Positions 35,026-44,424 are shown, numbered from the stretch's first letter. The stretch: 64,000 bases of DNA from Azospirillum brasilense (GCF_022023855.1 NZ_CP059453.1:62001-126000); one strand, 5' to 3'. The notes: a model not told the origin generated them from the letters alone. A program made the numbers and translations.

Positions 35026-37269
35026 ATGATTCGCCTGTCCACCGCCGCCTCCGCGGCGAACGCCCCCCGCTTGTCCAACCGCCTGCTCGCCTCCACCACC
35101 CTTCTGACGGCGGTCCTCGCCGGGCTGAGCGCAGTGCCGGCCCAGGCGCAGACCCCGCAGGCCCTGCCCGCCGTCCCGGTCGAGACGGAGACGGCACCCG
35201 CCGCGATGGCGCCGTACAGAGGTCTGTCGCAACCGCTCGACGCCGGCACGCTCGACGCTGCCGAGATCGCCAGCCGCCACATCGCCAGCGCGGACGCCGC
35301 GGCGATGCTGCGCAGCCTGCCGGGCGTGTCGCTCTACAGCGCGGGCGGCTTCTCCAGCCTGCCGGCGCTGAACGGTCTGGCCGACGACCGCGTGCGCGTC
35401 CAGGTCGACGGCATGCCGATGACCGCCGCCTGCGCCAACCACATGAACGCGCCGCTCTCCTACGCCGACCCTGCCGTCATCGGCGCGATCGAGGCCATCG
35501 CCGGCGTCACCCCGGTCAGCAAGGGCGGCGACAGCATCGCCGGCACGGTCTCGGTGACCAGCAAGCCCCCCGTCTACGCCCAACCCGGCGAGCCGATCCA
35601 CGGCGAGGGCAGCCTGTCCACCGTCTACCGGTCGAACGGCAACGGCACCACCCTGTCCGGCAACGCCACCGCGGCGACCGAGCGGTTCAGCCTGCGCTAC
35701 ACCGGCGCCTGGAGCCGGGCGGACGACTACGAGGACGGCAACGGGGACAAGGTCCGCTCCACCCTCTACAACGTGCAGAACCACGCGCTGTCGGCCAGCG
35801 CGCGCAAGGACGGGCACGAGATCACCCTGTCCGGCGGCTACCAGTATTCGCCCTATTCCGGCTTCGCGAACCAGCGCATGGACATGACGCTGAACCGCGG
35901 CACCACCCTGAACGGCCATTACAAAGGTGAATTCGACTGGGGCACGCTGGACGTCCGGGCCTTCTGGCAGCGCACCGCCCACGCCATGAACTTCCTGCAC
36001 GACAAGGGCGGCGCCGACCGCGGCGGCATGCCGATGAACACGGACTCGCACGAGATGGGCTACGCCGTCTCGGCGGAGGTGCCGCTGTCGGCGCAGGACA
36101 CGCTGCGCGTCGGCAACGAGCTGGTCCGCTACCGCATCGACGACTGGTGGCCGCCGGTCGCCGGGGCGGCGATGATGTCGCCGCTGACCTTCGTGAACCT
36201 GAACGACGCGCGGCGCGACCGGCTGGGCACCTTTGCCGAGTGGGAGAAGCGCTGGACCCCGGCCTGGACCTCGCTGCTCGGCGTGCGCAACGACGTGGTG
36301 TGGATGGAGAACGGGCCGGTCCAGCCCTATTCCTGGGCCAACCCGATCAGCATGGGCATGATGGGTATGGGCATGGCGAACCCGGACGCCGCGGCAGCCA
36401 CGGCCTTCAACCGGGGTGACCGCTCCAAGACGGACGTGAACGTCGACGCCACGGTACTGCTCCGTTTCGCGCCGTCCGCGTCAGAACGCTACGAGCTGGG
36501 CTTCGCCCGCAAGACCCGCTCGCCCAACCTGTACGAACGGTTCGCCTGGGGCACCGGGGGCATGTCCTCCACCATGATCGGCTGGTACGGCGACGCCAAC
36601 GGCTATGTCGGCAACCCGGACCTGAAGCCGGAAACCGCCTACACGGTCGGCGCCACCGCCGCTTGGCAGGGCGCCGAGGCCAAGCGCTGGTCGGTCAAGG
36701 TCACGCCCTATTATTCGCACGTCGAGAACTTCATCGACGCCGACCGCATCGGCACCCTGTCGAACGGCTTCGTCCAGCTGCGCTTCGCCAACCACACCGC
36801 CGAGCTGTACGGCATCAACGCCGAAGGCCGCAGCATCGTCCACCAGGACGAGCGGCTGGGCGAGTTCACGGTGGGCGCCGTGGTCAGCTACGTCCGCGGC
36901 CGCAACCTCGACACCGGGCGCGCCCTCTATCACATCATGCCGCTGAACGGGACGATCGACCTCGGCCACCGGCTGGGCGACTGGAGCAGCGTCCTGGAGT
37001 TCCAGATGGTCGGGCACAAGTTCCTGATCGATTCCGGGCGGAACGAGCCGGAAACCTCCAGCTACGCCCTGGTCAACCTGCGCACCAGCTACGTCTGGGG
37101 CAACCTGCGCGCCGACGTCGGGATCGAGAACCTGTTCGACGCCCAGTATGACCTGCCGCTGGGCGGCGTCGATTACGGCGATTTCCGCGCCAGCGGCAAC
37201 CGCCAGCCGATCGGCGCGCTGGCCGGCATGGGGCGTTCCTTCAACCTCGGCCTGACCATAGCCTTCTGA
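35026..37269 (+). CDS. TonB-dependent outer-membrane receptor, OprC-like copper type
   Basis: 747-residue receptor. Signal peptide ends at AQA near residue 42, plug domain spans about 75-195, beta-barrel follows and ends in the aromatic terminus NLGLTIAF. In the plug, CANHM (Cys136, Met140) gives a CxxxM pattern as in the copper-binding site of OprC, and a Met-rich loop MGMMGMGM sits near residue 445. These point to copper as substrate. No typical siderophore or cobalamin hint is visible. It is 214 bases after the DUF2946 gene and 27 before the TonB gene. Confidence 0.88.
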   Translation: MIRLSTAASAANAPRLSNRLLASTTLLTAVLAGLSAVPAQAQTPQALPAVPVETETAPAAMAPYRGLSQPLDAGTLDAAEIASRHIASADAAAMLRSLPGVSLYSAGGFSSLPALNGLADDRVRVQVDGMPMTAACANHMNAPLSYADPAVIGAIEAIAGVTPVSKGGDSIAGTVSVTSKPPVYAQPGEPIHGEGSLSTVYRSNGNGTTLSGNATAATERFSLRYTGAWSRADDYEDGNGDKVRSTLYNVQNHALSASARKDGHEITLSGGYQYSPYSGFANQRMDMTLNRGTTLNGHYKGEFDWGTLDVRAFWQRTAHAMNFLHDKGGADRGGMPMNTDSHEMGYAVSAEVPLSAQDTLRVGNELVRYRIDDWWPPVAGAAMMSPLTFVNLNDARRDRLGTFAEWEKRWTPAWTSLLGVRNDVVWMENGPVQPYSWANPISMGMMGMGMANPDAAAATAFNRGDRSKTDVNVDATVLLRFAPSASERYELGFARKTRSPNLYERFAWGTGGMSSTMIGWYGDANGYVGNPDLKPETAYTVGATAAWQGAEAKRWSVKVTPYYSHVENFIDADRIGTLSNGFVQLRFANHTAELYGINAEGRSIVHQDERLGEFTVGAVVSYVRGRNLDTGRALYHIMPLNGTIDLGHRLGDWSSVLEFQMVGHKFLIDSGRNEPETSSYALVNLRTSYVWGNLRADVGIENLFDAQYDLPLGGVDYGDFRASGNRQPIGALAGMGRSFNLGLTIAF

Positions 37270-37296
37270 TGGAGGCCGGCTGACGAGGCCCCCGCC

Positions 37297-38109
37297 TTGC
37301 GCGCGATCCGCCTGCATGAACGCCCCCAGCCGGCCCGCCGGCCGCTGGGGGCGCTCGCCCTGTCCGGGACACTGCACGCCGGCGTCCTGGCCGTCCTCCT
37401 GTCCGCCGCCGGAGCGGCCCCCGGCACGGTCACGGAAGAGACCGGCGCCGTCAGCCTGAACGAAGCCATCACCCCAGTGATCGAGGTGATGCTGGTGGCC
37501 TCCGAGGCGGACAGCGGCCCGCCGCCGGCAGCGGCCGCCGAACCCGAAAGCGAACCGCAGCAGGACCCCGTGCCGGAACCGGACACGGAACCCGAACCGG
37601 AGGTGGCGCCGGAACCGGTGCCCCCGGTGGTGGAGCCGATCCCCGAACCCACACCGGAACCGCCCCCTCCCCCGCCACCCAAGCCGCTGCCGAAGCCGGC
37701 ATCGAAGCCGCCCGTCAAGGCGGCGCCGAAACCGCAGGCGGCCCCAACCGCGCCGCCCTCCCCGTCTCCGATCGCCGGAACCGGTACGGGGCGCGACGCG
37801 GCGGCGGCGGTCGAGGCGGTCTCGGCGAGCCGGGGCGCAATGGTGGATTACGGGGCGCGGGTCTGGGCCTGGATCGGACGGCACAAGCCGGAAAAGGTGG
37901 TCGGCGGCGGGCAGGCCACCGTCAAGCTGACCCTCGGCACGGCGGGCGAGGTGCTCGACGCCTCCATCCTGACGTCGAGCGGCGACGAGGCGTTGGACCG
38001 GGCAGCCCTGGCCGCGGTGCGCAAGGCGTCCCCCTTCCCCCTCCCGCCGCCCGGCCTGGCGGCGGAAGACCGCGTCTTCTCCGTGCCCTTCCTGTTCCGC
38101 CCGCGGTGA
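37297..38109 (+). CDS. TonB family energy-transducing protein
   Basis: 270-residue TonB-like protein starting at a TTG (37297). N-terminal membrane anchor (about 18-42), a long Pro/Glu/Lys-rich periplasmic spacer (about 75-155), and a C-terminal TonB domain (about 180-270) with VKLTLGTAGEVLDASILTSS and DRAALAAVRKASPFPLPP. It probably energises the receptor encoded just upstream. The start is uncertain since no ATG is available before the anchor. Confidence 0.88.
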   Translation: MRAIRLHERPQPARRPLGALALSGTLHAGVLAVLLSAAGAAPGTVTEETGAVSLNEAITPVIEVMLVASEADSGPPPAAAAEPESEPQQDPVPEPDTEPEPEVAPEPVPPVVEPIPEPTPEPPPPPPPKPLPKPASKPPVKAAPKPQAAPTAPPSPSPIAGTGTGRDAAAAVEAVSASRGAMVDYGARVWAWIGRHKPEKVVGGGQATVKLTLGTAGEVLDASILTSSGDEALDRAALAAVRKASPFPLPPPGLAAEDRVFSVPFLFRPR

Positions 38110-38227
38110 ATCCGGCGCGCCGGAAGCAGCGCTCAACCCTGCCCACCCCCACTTCCCGTTTGCGCTTTGCGGCTCCACGTAGGATAAAGCGCCCCAATTC
38201 CCGAGATTTCCGACGGCGAGCACCCCC

Positions 38228-39328
38228 ATGGGCTTCAATTGCGGCATCGTCGGCCTGCCGAACGTCGGCAAGTCGACCCTGTTCAACGCGCTGACCGCCA
38301 CCCAGGCGGCCGAGGCGGCGAACTTCCCCTTCTGCACCAAGGAGCCGAACGTCGGCCGCGTCGGCGTGCCCGACCCGCGGCTGGACAAGCTGGCGGCCAT
38401 CGCCAAGTCGCAGAAGATCATCCCAACCCAGCTCGAATTCGTCGACATCGCCGGCCTGATCCGCGGCGCCTCGAAGGGTGAAGGGCTGGGCAACCAGTTC
38501 CTCGCCAACATCCGCGAGGTGGACGCCATCGTCCACGTCCTGCGCTGCTTCGAAGACGACGACGTCACCCATGTGGAAGGCAACGTCGATCCCCTGCGCG
38601 ACGCCGAGGTGGTCGAGACGGAGCTGATGCTCGCCGACATGGAGAGCCTGGAGCGCCAGCTCACCAGCCTCCAGAAGAAGGCCAAGGGCGGCGACAAGGA
38701 CTCCAAGATCAAGGCCGATCTGATGGAGCGCGCGCTGAAGGTCCTCCAGGACGGCAAGCCGGCCCGCGTCGTCGAGGTCAGCGAGGAGGAGAAGCCGGTC
38801 TTCAAGCAGTTCATGCTGCTGACCGCCAAGCCCGTCCTCTACGTCTGCAACGTCGAGGAGGCCTCAGCGGCCACCGGCAACAGCCTGACCGCCAAGGTCG
38901 CCGAGAAGGCCAAGGCCGAGAACGCCGGCATGGTCGTCATCTCCGCCGCCATCGAGGCGGAGGTCGCCCAGCTCTCCGACGCCGCGGAGAAGCAGGAGTT
39001 CCTGGAATCCCTCGGCCTTGAGGAAACCGGCCTCAACAAGCTGATCCGCGCCGGCTTCCAGCTTCTCGACCTCATCACCTTCTTCACCGTCGGCCCGAAG
39101 GAAGCCCGCGCCTGGACCGTGCGCCGCGGCGCCAAGGCCCCGGAAGCGGCGGGCGTCATCCACACCGATTTCGAGCGCGGCTTCATCCGGGCCGAGACGA
39201 TCGACTTCGACAGCTACGTCACGCTGGGCGGCGAGCAGGGCGCCAAGGACAACGGCAAGATGCGCCAGGAAGGCAAGGAGTACGTCGTCAACGACGGCGA
39301 TATCTTCCATTTCCGCTTCAACGTTTGA
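38228..39328 (+). CDS. ychF: Redox-regulated ATPase/GTPase YchF
   Basis: 366-residue Obg-type P-loop protein. P-loop GLPNVGKSTLFNAL at residues 8-21, switch region DIAGLIRGASKGEGLGNQFL, a coiled-coil insert and a C-terminal TGS domain (about 280-366) ending NDGDIFHFRFNV. Length is normal for the family. YchF binds ribosomes and prefers ATP. It stands alone with a REP-like hairpin just downstream. Confidence 0.95.
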   Translation: MGFNCGIVGLPNVGKSTLFNALTATQAAEAANFPFCTKEPNVGRVGVPDPRLDKLAAIAKSQKIIPTQLEFVDIAGLIRGASKGEGLGNQFLANIREVDAIVHVLRCFEDDDVTHVEGNVDPLRDAEVVETELMLADMESLERQLTSLQKKAKGGDKDSKIKADLMERALKVLQDGKPARVVEVSEEEKPVFKQFMLLTAKPVLYVCNVEEASAATGNSLTAKVAEKAKAENAGMVVISAAIEAEVAQLSDAAEKQEFLESLGLEETGLNKLIRAGFQLLDLITFFTVGPKEARAWTVRRGAKAPEAAGVIHTDFERGFIRAETIDFDSYVTLGGEQGAKDNGKMRQEGKEYVVNDGDIFHFRFNV

Positions 39329-39342
39329 TTGGACGACTGCGC

Positions 39343-39372
39343 AACCCTTCTCCTCTTCTGGGGAGAAGGGTT
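39343..39372. repeat. REP-like hairpin, single arm
   Basis: AACCCTTCTCC / GGGGAGAAGGGTT hairpin of the same family as the repeats at 3227-3358 and 9297-9417, 15 bases after ychF. It may form the mRNA 3' end. Confidence 0.6.
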
Positions 39373-39524
39373 AACGCCTCCCAATCTTATCACCGTTGAG
39401 AAATCCGTTAACCCTTTCGTAAAACTGGAAAAACCGCTTAAATACCCCTGAGATATGGTTAACAAGCCTCGCGTCGACTGTTAAGCCCCTATGGGCGACA
39501 ACCGAGGGCTGGACCGGAGGGGAT

Positions 39525-40346
39525 ATGGCGGTGAACCAGAACGCGACCATCGCGCCAGGCGCCGGCACCTTCTCCGACCGCGTGCGCGACGCCATCCGGC
39601 ACGGCGAACTGCGCCTCGCCTTCCAGCCGCAGGCCGACGCCCAGAGCGGGCGGCTGACCGGGTTCGAGGCGCTGTCGCGCTGGCGCCTCGACGACGGCAC
39701 GGTAATCCCGCCCGACGTCTTCATCCCAATGGCGGAGACCAGCGACGCCATCCACATCCTCGGCGAATGGACGGTGCGCCGCGCCTGCGAGACCGCCGCG
39801 GGCTGGATGCAGGACGGCATCGCCGACGTGCCGGTGGCGGTGAACCTGTCGGCGCGGCAGTTGCAGGACCCCGGCTTCGCCCGCACCGTTCTGGGCATCC
39901 TCGCCGAAACCGGCCTGCCCGCCGCCAATCTGAAACTGGAGCTGACCGAAACCGCCCTGTTCGAGCACAGCGAGTCCTCGCGCGAGGTGCTGACCCAGCT
40001 GCGCGGCGCCGGGGTACGGCTGGTGCTGGACGATTTCGGGACGGGCTATTCCTCGTTGTCCCTGCTGCGCCGCGTGCCGGTCGAGGCGCTGAAGATCGAC
40101 AAGCACTTCACCCAGGCGATGGTGCAGGACCGCGACGCCGCCGCCATCGTGCGCGCCATCATCGACCTCGCCCACGCTCTGGGGATGCAGGCGATCGCCG
40201 AGGGGGTGGAGACCAAGGACGAGCTTCTGTACCTGCGCGCCTACCGCTGCGACCGCATCCAGGGCTATCTGCTGGCCAAGCCCCTGGACACGGAGCAGGT
40301 TCCGGACTTCATCCGACGGCTCGCCGCGACGCCGACAGGCGGATGA
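39525..40346 (+). CDS. EAL-domain c-di-GMP phosphodiesterase
   Basis: 273-residue stand-alone EAL protein. Catalytic motifs are intact: LTGFEALSRW, the metal ligands in VNLSARQLQ and KLELTETALFE, DDFGTGYSSLSLL, KIDKHFTQ and IAEGVETKDE. It lacks a sensor domain or membrane helix. CGGAGGGG precedes the ATG. Its 3' end overlaps the convergent Nudix gene by 38 bases. Confidence 0.92.
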   Translation: MAVNQNATIAPGAGTFSDRVRDAIRHGELRLAFQPQADAQSGRLTGFEALSRWRLDDGTVIPPDVFIPMAETSDAIHILGEWTVRRACETAAGWMQDGIADVPVAVNLSARQLQDPGFARTVLGILAETGLPAANLKLELTETALFEHSESSREVLTQLRGAGVRLVLDDFGTGYSSLSLLRRVPVEALKIDKHFTQAMVQDRDAAAIVRAIIDLAHALGMQAIAEGVETKDELLYLRAYRCDRIQGYLLAKPLDTEQVPDFIRRLAATPTGG

Positions 40347-40785
40347 CCCGCTCCGTCTCGTCCCATTCGGTCAGTTCCGCGGCCTCGTCGACGGTGGCCC
40401 AGCGCGCTTCCAGCGCGTCGTCGGCGCAGACCGCCTCGCCCTCCGGGCTCTCCGCCGCCACCTCGACGATGGTGTAGTGGTACTGGACGGCCCCAGCGTC
40501 GTCGAGCGTCATGGCGTCCACCACCGTGACCACCTCCGTCGGCACGACGTGCAGACCGGTTTCCTCCAACACCTCGCGGACCGCCGTCTCGAACACCGTC
40601 TCGCCCACCGACTGGGCGCCGCCGGGCAGGCTCCACTGCCCCATCCGCGGCGGGCGGCCCCGGCGGATCAGCAGGACCCGGTCGCCGCGCCACACCACGG
40701 CGCCCACCCCCACCCAGGGACGGTCGGGGTATTCACGGCCGGAACGGTCGGCGGGGGGCGTGGTGGACTCGGGCGAGGCGGACAT
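40309..40785 (-). CDS. Nudix hydrolase
   Basis: 158-residue Nudix protein. The full Nudix box is seen as GAQSVGETVFETAVREVLEE followed by TGL (pattern Gx5Ex7REUxEExGU). The layout, with WVGVGAVVWRGDRVLLIRRG before it, resembles ADP-ribose pyrophosphatase or MutT-like members; the substrate is unknown. GAGGGAG precedes the ATG at 40785. Confidence 0.9.
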   Translation of the reverse strand: MSASPESTTPPADRSGREYPDRPWVGVGAVVWRGDRVLLIRRGRPPRMGQWSLPGGAQSVGETVFETAVREVLEETGLHVVPTEVVTVVDAMTLDDAGAVQYHYTIVEVAAESPEGEAVCADDALEARWATVDEAAELTEWDETERVIRLSASRRAVG

Positions 40786-40883
40786 GGAAACTCCCTCGTT
40801 GCGCTTGACCCGACGCTAACCCAGGCGGACAGTCGGATACCAGTGGCCAAGAGGCCGAACGAACCGCCGCTCCGGACGCCGCC

Positions 40884-41819
40884 ATGAAGCTCAACGAGAT
40901 CCGTACCTTCGTCGCCGTGGCCGAAGCCCAGTCCGTGCAGGAGGCCGCGCACCGTCTGGGGCTGACCCAGTCCGCCGTCTCGCGCCTGATCCAGCGGCTG
41001 GAGGCGGAGCTTGGCGTGTCCCTGTTCGACCGTCAGACCAAGCCGCTGGCCCTGACCCGCGACGGCGAGATGGCGCTGGCCCACGCGCACCGGGTGCTGA
41101 CGGCGACGGACGAGCTGTCGGACGCCTTCGCCGGGGCCGCCCAGCCCCAGGGGTTGCTGCGGCTGGGGGTGGCCCATGTGCTGACCGCCATCGCCGCGCA
41201 CCATCCGCTGGACCGGCTGCGCGCCGCCTTCCCCGGCCTGACCGTCCGCCTGCATTCGGACTGGAGCACGCCGCTGGTCGAGCAGGTCCGCAACGGCACT
41301 CTGGACGGCGCGCTGGTGCTGACCCACGACGCCCAGACGCCACCGGACGACCTGGACGCCGTCTGCATCTCGCGCGAGCCCGTGCGGGTCGTCGCGTCGG
41401 CCGAGCTGGCCGGGCAGCGGGACTGGACGCTGCCGGCGATGAACGCCGTGGGCTGGGTGCTTCAGCCCGACGGCTGCCAGTACCGGACCGCCATGGGCCG
41501 GGCGATGGCGCAGCACGGCCCGGCGCTGAACGTCACGGTGGAGGGATTCGACCAGTCGCTTCTGCTGTCGCTGGTCGCCCGCGGCGTCGGATTCGGGTTG
41601 GCCCCGCTGCGGCTGATCGCCCCGACCCTGCACGCCGCCCAGGTGCGGCCGCTGGAGACCCCCGACTTCGCGCTGACCGTCGCGGTGTGGCTGCTGCGCG
41701 GCCGCTTCACCGGGCGCATCGGCCCCGTCTTCGACGTGCTGGAGGACAGCCTGCTGGACCTGCTGCCCCCGGCGGCAGAGTCGCCCCTGTCCCTGCCCTG
41801 CCATTCCGCAGCCGAATAA
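40884..41819 (+). CDS. LysR-family transcriptional regulator
   Basis: 311-residue LysR regulator with helix-turn-helix EAAHRLGLTQSAVSRLIQRL in the first 60 residues and an effector domain from about 90. It lies 115 bases upstream of an MFS transporter gene in the same direction, a common pair in which the regulator controls the transporter. It is divergent from the Nudix gene. Confidence 0.9.
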   Translation: MKLNEIRTFVAVAEAQSVQEAAHRLGLTQSAVSRLIQRLEAELGVSLFDRQTKPLALTRDGEMALAHAHRVLTATDELSDAFAGAAQPQGLLRLGVAHVLTAIAAHHPLDRLRAAFPGLTVRLHSDWSTPLVEQVRNGTLDGALVLTHDAQTPPDDLDAVCISREPVRVVASAELAGQRDWTLPAMNAVGWVLQPDGCQYRTAMGRAMAQHGPALNVTVEGFDQSLLLSLVARGVGFGLAPLRLIAPTLHAAQVRPLETPDFALTVAVWLLRGRFTGRIGPVFDVLEDSLLDLLPPAAESPLSLPCHSAAE

Positions 41820-41934
41820 CCTTCTTTCCCATTGTGAATTTGATGCACGCCCGGCGCACGCTTATCGTGTGACCCTGATGAGACGCGGGCCAGCGTTGCC
41901 GCACCGGCCACAGCCCGCGCCGAGGGAGGATAAC

Positions 41935-43188
41935 TTGGACACCAGCAACCGGGCGGGCGGGGCGCCTTCGCCCCGCTCCTGGCGGACGCCGGGATTCGTC
42001 ATCGCCTGCGGCTGCCTGATCGCCATGCTGGCGTTCGGCCCGCGGTCCAGCATGGGCCTGTTCACCGCACCCCTATCGGAGGCGCACGGCTGGGGCCGCG
42101 ACGTCTTCGCCCTGTCGATCGCCATCCAGAATCTGGTCTGGGGCATCGGCACCCCCTTCGCCGGGGCGCTGTGCGACCGCTACGGCCCGGCGCTGGTGCT
42201 GGGGATCAGTGGCGTTCTCTACGCGCTGGGGCTGGCGCTGATGCCCTACGCCGACACGCCGCTGATGCTGCATCTCAGCTCCGGCCTGCTGATCGGGCTG
42301 GGTCTGGCCGGGGCGTCCTTCGGCATCGTCATCGCCGGCTTCAGCCGCATCGTCCCGCCGGAGAAGCGGAGCTGGTCGATGGGCGTGGCCACCGCCGCCG
42401 GTTCGATGGGCCAGTTCCTGTTCGCCCCCACCGGCCAGGCCTTCATCGCCGCCTATGGCTGGCAGACGGCGCTGATCCTGTTCGGCGCGTCGATGCTGAT
42501 GATCCCGGTGCTCGCCTCCTCCTTCGCCGGGGCGGGCGGGTCGAAGAGCGCGCAGGCCGTCACCGGGGCCGACATCGGCTTCGCCGCGACGATCCGGCAG
42601 GCCTTCAAGCACCGCAGCTACGTGCTGCTGGTCACCGGCTTCTTCGTCTGCGGCTTCCAGCTCGCCTTCATAACCACGCACCTGCCGCCCTATCTGACCG
42701 CCGCCGGGATCAGCCCCGGCCTCGCCTCCTGGGCGATGGCGCTGATCGGGCTGTTCAACGTGGTCGGCTCCTACATGTCGGGCGTGCTGGGCGGCAAGAT
42801 GAGCAAGCGCCTGCTGCTCTGCGCCAACTACACGCTGCGCGGCCTGTGCACGGCAATCTTCATCCTGCTGCCGGTCACCCCGGTTTCGGTGATCCTCTAC
42901 GCCGCGGCGATGGGCCTGCTCTGGCTGTCCACAGTGCCGCCGACCTCCGGCCTCGTCGTTCTGATGTTCGGCACGCGCTATCTCGGCATGCTCTACGGCT
43001 TCGCCTTCCTCAGCCATCAGGTGGGCGGCTTCCTCGGCGTGTGGCTGGGCGGCGTGCTGTATGAGCGCGTCGGCTCCTACGACGTGGTGTGGTGGGCCAG
43101 CGTGGCCCTGGCGCTGGCCGCTGCGGTGGTCAACTGGCCGATCGCCGAGAAGCCCGCCCCTGCCCTGGCCGCGGAAGCGAAGGCCTGA
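41935..43188 (+). CDS. MFS transporter
   Basis: 417-residue major facilitator with about 12 hydrophobic segments. The family loop after helix 2 is seen as GALCDRYGPALVLG. The start is a TTG at 41935, chosen because GGGAGGA lies six bases upstream; the frame stays open further up but has no ribosome site. Sequence style resembles the oxalate/formate or monocarboxylate antiporter group; substrate unknown. Confidence 0.88.
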   Translation: MDTSNRAGGAPSPRSWRTPGFVIACGCLIAMLAFGPRSSMGLFTAPLSEAHGWGRDVFALSIAIQNLVWGIGTPFAGALCDRYGPALVLGISGVLYALGLALMPYADTPLMLHLSSGLLIGLGLAGASFGIVIAGFSRIVPPEKRSWSMGVATAAGSMGQFLFAPTGQAFIAAYGWQTALILFGASMLMIPVLASSFAGAGGSKSAQAVTGADIGFAATIRQAFKHRSYVLLVTGFFVCGFQLAFITTHLPPYLTAAGISPGLASWAMALIGLFNVVGSYMSGVLGGKMSKRLLLCANYTLRGLCTAIFILLPVTPVSVILYAAAMGLLWLSTVPPTSGLVVLMFGTRYLGMLYGFAFLSHQVGGFLGVWLGGVLYERVGSYDVVWWASVALALAAAVVNWPIAEKPAPALAAEAKA

Positions 43189-43192
43189 GGCC

Positions 43193-43600
43193 ATGACGGA
43201 ACCGGCGACCTCCTCCTCTTCTAGCCCCGGCTTCGGTCACGGCTTCGCGCTGGCGCTCGGCGCGCTGGCGCTGGTCGTCTGGGCGGTGGTGACGGGGGTG
43301 GCGCTGACCCAGGCGGCGCTGAACGAGGAGGACGGCGGCACGGTGCTCGCCGTCTTCCCGCCGGGCACCCCGACCGCCGAGGCCTTCACCGCGGTGGTCC
43401 GCGCCGGCGGCCAGCCGGTGCGCCAGACCTGGATCCCCTTCGCCTGGGTCGCCCGCAGCGACGGCAGCGGCTTCGTCGGGCGCCTGAAGGAGGAGGGGGC
43501 GGTCACCGCCTACGGCGAGCTGTCGGTCGGCCCGGCGCTGGGCGGCTGCGCGGTGGTCTCGCTGGACGACAAGCGTCCGGTCAGCTTCCAGTTCAAGTGA
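43193..43600 (+). CDS. Small single-helix membrane protein
   Basis: 135-residue protein with one membrane helix (about 18-42) and a C-terminal domain outside, including GTVLAVFPPGTPTAEAFTAV and TAYGELSVGPALGGCAVVSL. It starts four bases after the MFS stop and is probably co-transcribed. I do not recognise a family. The outer part looks like a small alpha/beta fold. Confidence 0.75.
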   Translation: MTEPATSSSSSPGFGHGFALALGALALVVWAVVTGVALTQAALNEEDGGTVLAVFPPGTPTAEAFTAVVRAGGQPVRQTWIPFAWVARSDGSGFVGRLKEEGAVTAYGELSVGPALGGCAVVSLDDKRPVSFQFK

Positions 43601-43646
43601 CGTCACAAACCCGTCATCAAGCGGTAACGGGACCGCAGTTCGGGTA

Positions 43647-43677
43647 TTGACAACCCCCGCAAGGAAGAGCAGGCTAT
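43647..43677 (+). promoter_or_regulatory. Candidate sigma-70 promoter for small RNA
   Basis: A perfect TTGACA (43647-43652) lies upstream of a structured, terminator-ended intergenic stretch. The -10 is weak: AGGCTA or GGCTAT 18-19 bases downstream. No coding frame begins after it on this strand. Confidence 0.4.
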
Positions 43678-43679
43678 CC

Positions 43680-43933
43680 CTCAGAGCAACACTGGTTGAG
43701 GTGAAGACGCGGTGGACACCGCATCAAGTTGGCAAAAAAGCCAGCTTCTCATCACAGCAAATGTTCCCGTAGCCAGGAGGGTGTGATTGTCATGAGTCCA
43801 CCTGCGCTTACTTGAGGAAGCCGACCTGTTCGGCCACACATTTCTGAACATTGCCGTTGAGACGGCTCAACCATTGCGGATGTCCTGGCACAACCGCTGA
43901 AACCCCCGCCCCCCGCGCGGGGGTTTCGCTTTT
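43680..43933 (+). ncRNA. Candidate structured non-coding RNA
   Basis: A 392-base gap holds no credible gene but a dense set of hairpins on the plus strand: GCGGT/ACCGC (43709-43722), AAGTTGGC/GCCAGCTT with one G-U pair (43726-43747), a long-range stem GCCAGGA (43772-43778) with TCCTGGC (43883-43889) that encloses GCCGA/TCGGC (43820-43834) and GCCGT/ACGGC (43853-43866), and then an intrinsic terminator (43900-43933). TTGACA is about 35 bases upstream of the start given. I cannot match it to a known RNA by eye; a 6S-like RNA is one untested possibility. The 5' end is approximate. Confidence 0.5.
43900..43933 (+). terminator. Intrinsic terminator
   Basis: Perfect 10-bp stem AAACCCCCGC / GCGGGGGTTT with a 7-base loop, followed by CGCTTTT on the plus strand. 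No U tract exists on the minus strand, so it serves a plus-strand transcript. Confidence 0.8.
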
Positions 43934-43992
43934 GGGCAATCGTTCTCTGGAGCGGCAGCCTCCACTGTGATGAAGGCTGCCGTGGAAGGCAT

Positions 43993-44424
43993 TCAGGCGT
44001 CGACCTGATGACCCTCCAGGAACATCGCCTTGGACAGAGCGTCAAAAAAGCTCTGGTAGGGCGCCGGATCTTCGACGGGCGTGATGTTGTACTGGGCGTT
44101 GGCCCGGACGAGCGTCTGGGTGGTGCCGCGGGCCCGGGTGGTTACTGTGATCCGCAGGAGATAGCCGTCCAGCTTCGTGGCGCTGACCGTACCGAGCGTC
44201 GCGTCCGCCTTGTCCACCACGAAGCCCAAGTCCTGAAGCGTCGCGATGATGGTGCGCAGCATCTTCTGCTGGTCGGTGGTGTCGTAGGCCCGCGTCTGAT
44301 AGGACCGCACCTGAACCTGCGATTTGGACGTCTCGAGGACTTGGCTGCGCGAGTCCGTCTGACAAGCGCTGACGGTCATCGCAAGGGCGATCATTGGAAA
44401 AGCGAGAAACTTCTTCATGATCAT
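43993..44424 (-). CDS. Small lipoprotein, paralogue A
   Basis: 143-residue predicted lipoprotein with signal sequence and lipobox TVSAC (Cys about residue 21). The mature part has QTRAYDTTDQQKMLRTIIAT, LQDLGFVVDKADATLGTVSA, and ends DALSKAMFLEGHQVDA. It is clearly homologous to the gene just upstream. The ATG at 44424 overlaps that gene's stop codon; a start at 44418 is also possible. Last gene of a three-lipoprotein operon. Function unknown. Confidence 0.8.
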   Translation of the reverse strand: MIMKKFLAFPMIALAMTVSACQTDSRSQVLETSKSQVQVRSYQTRAYDTTDQQKMLRTIIATLQDLGFVVDKADATLGTVSATKLDGYLLRITVTTRARGTTQTLVRANAQYNITPVEDPAPYQSFFDALSKAMFLEGHQVDA

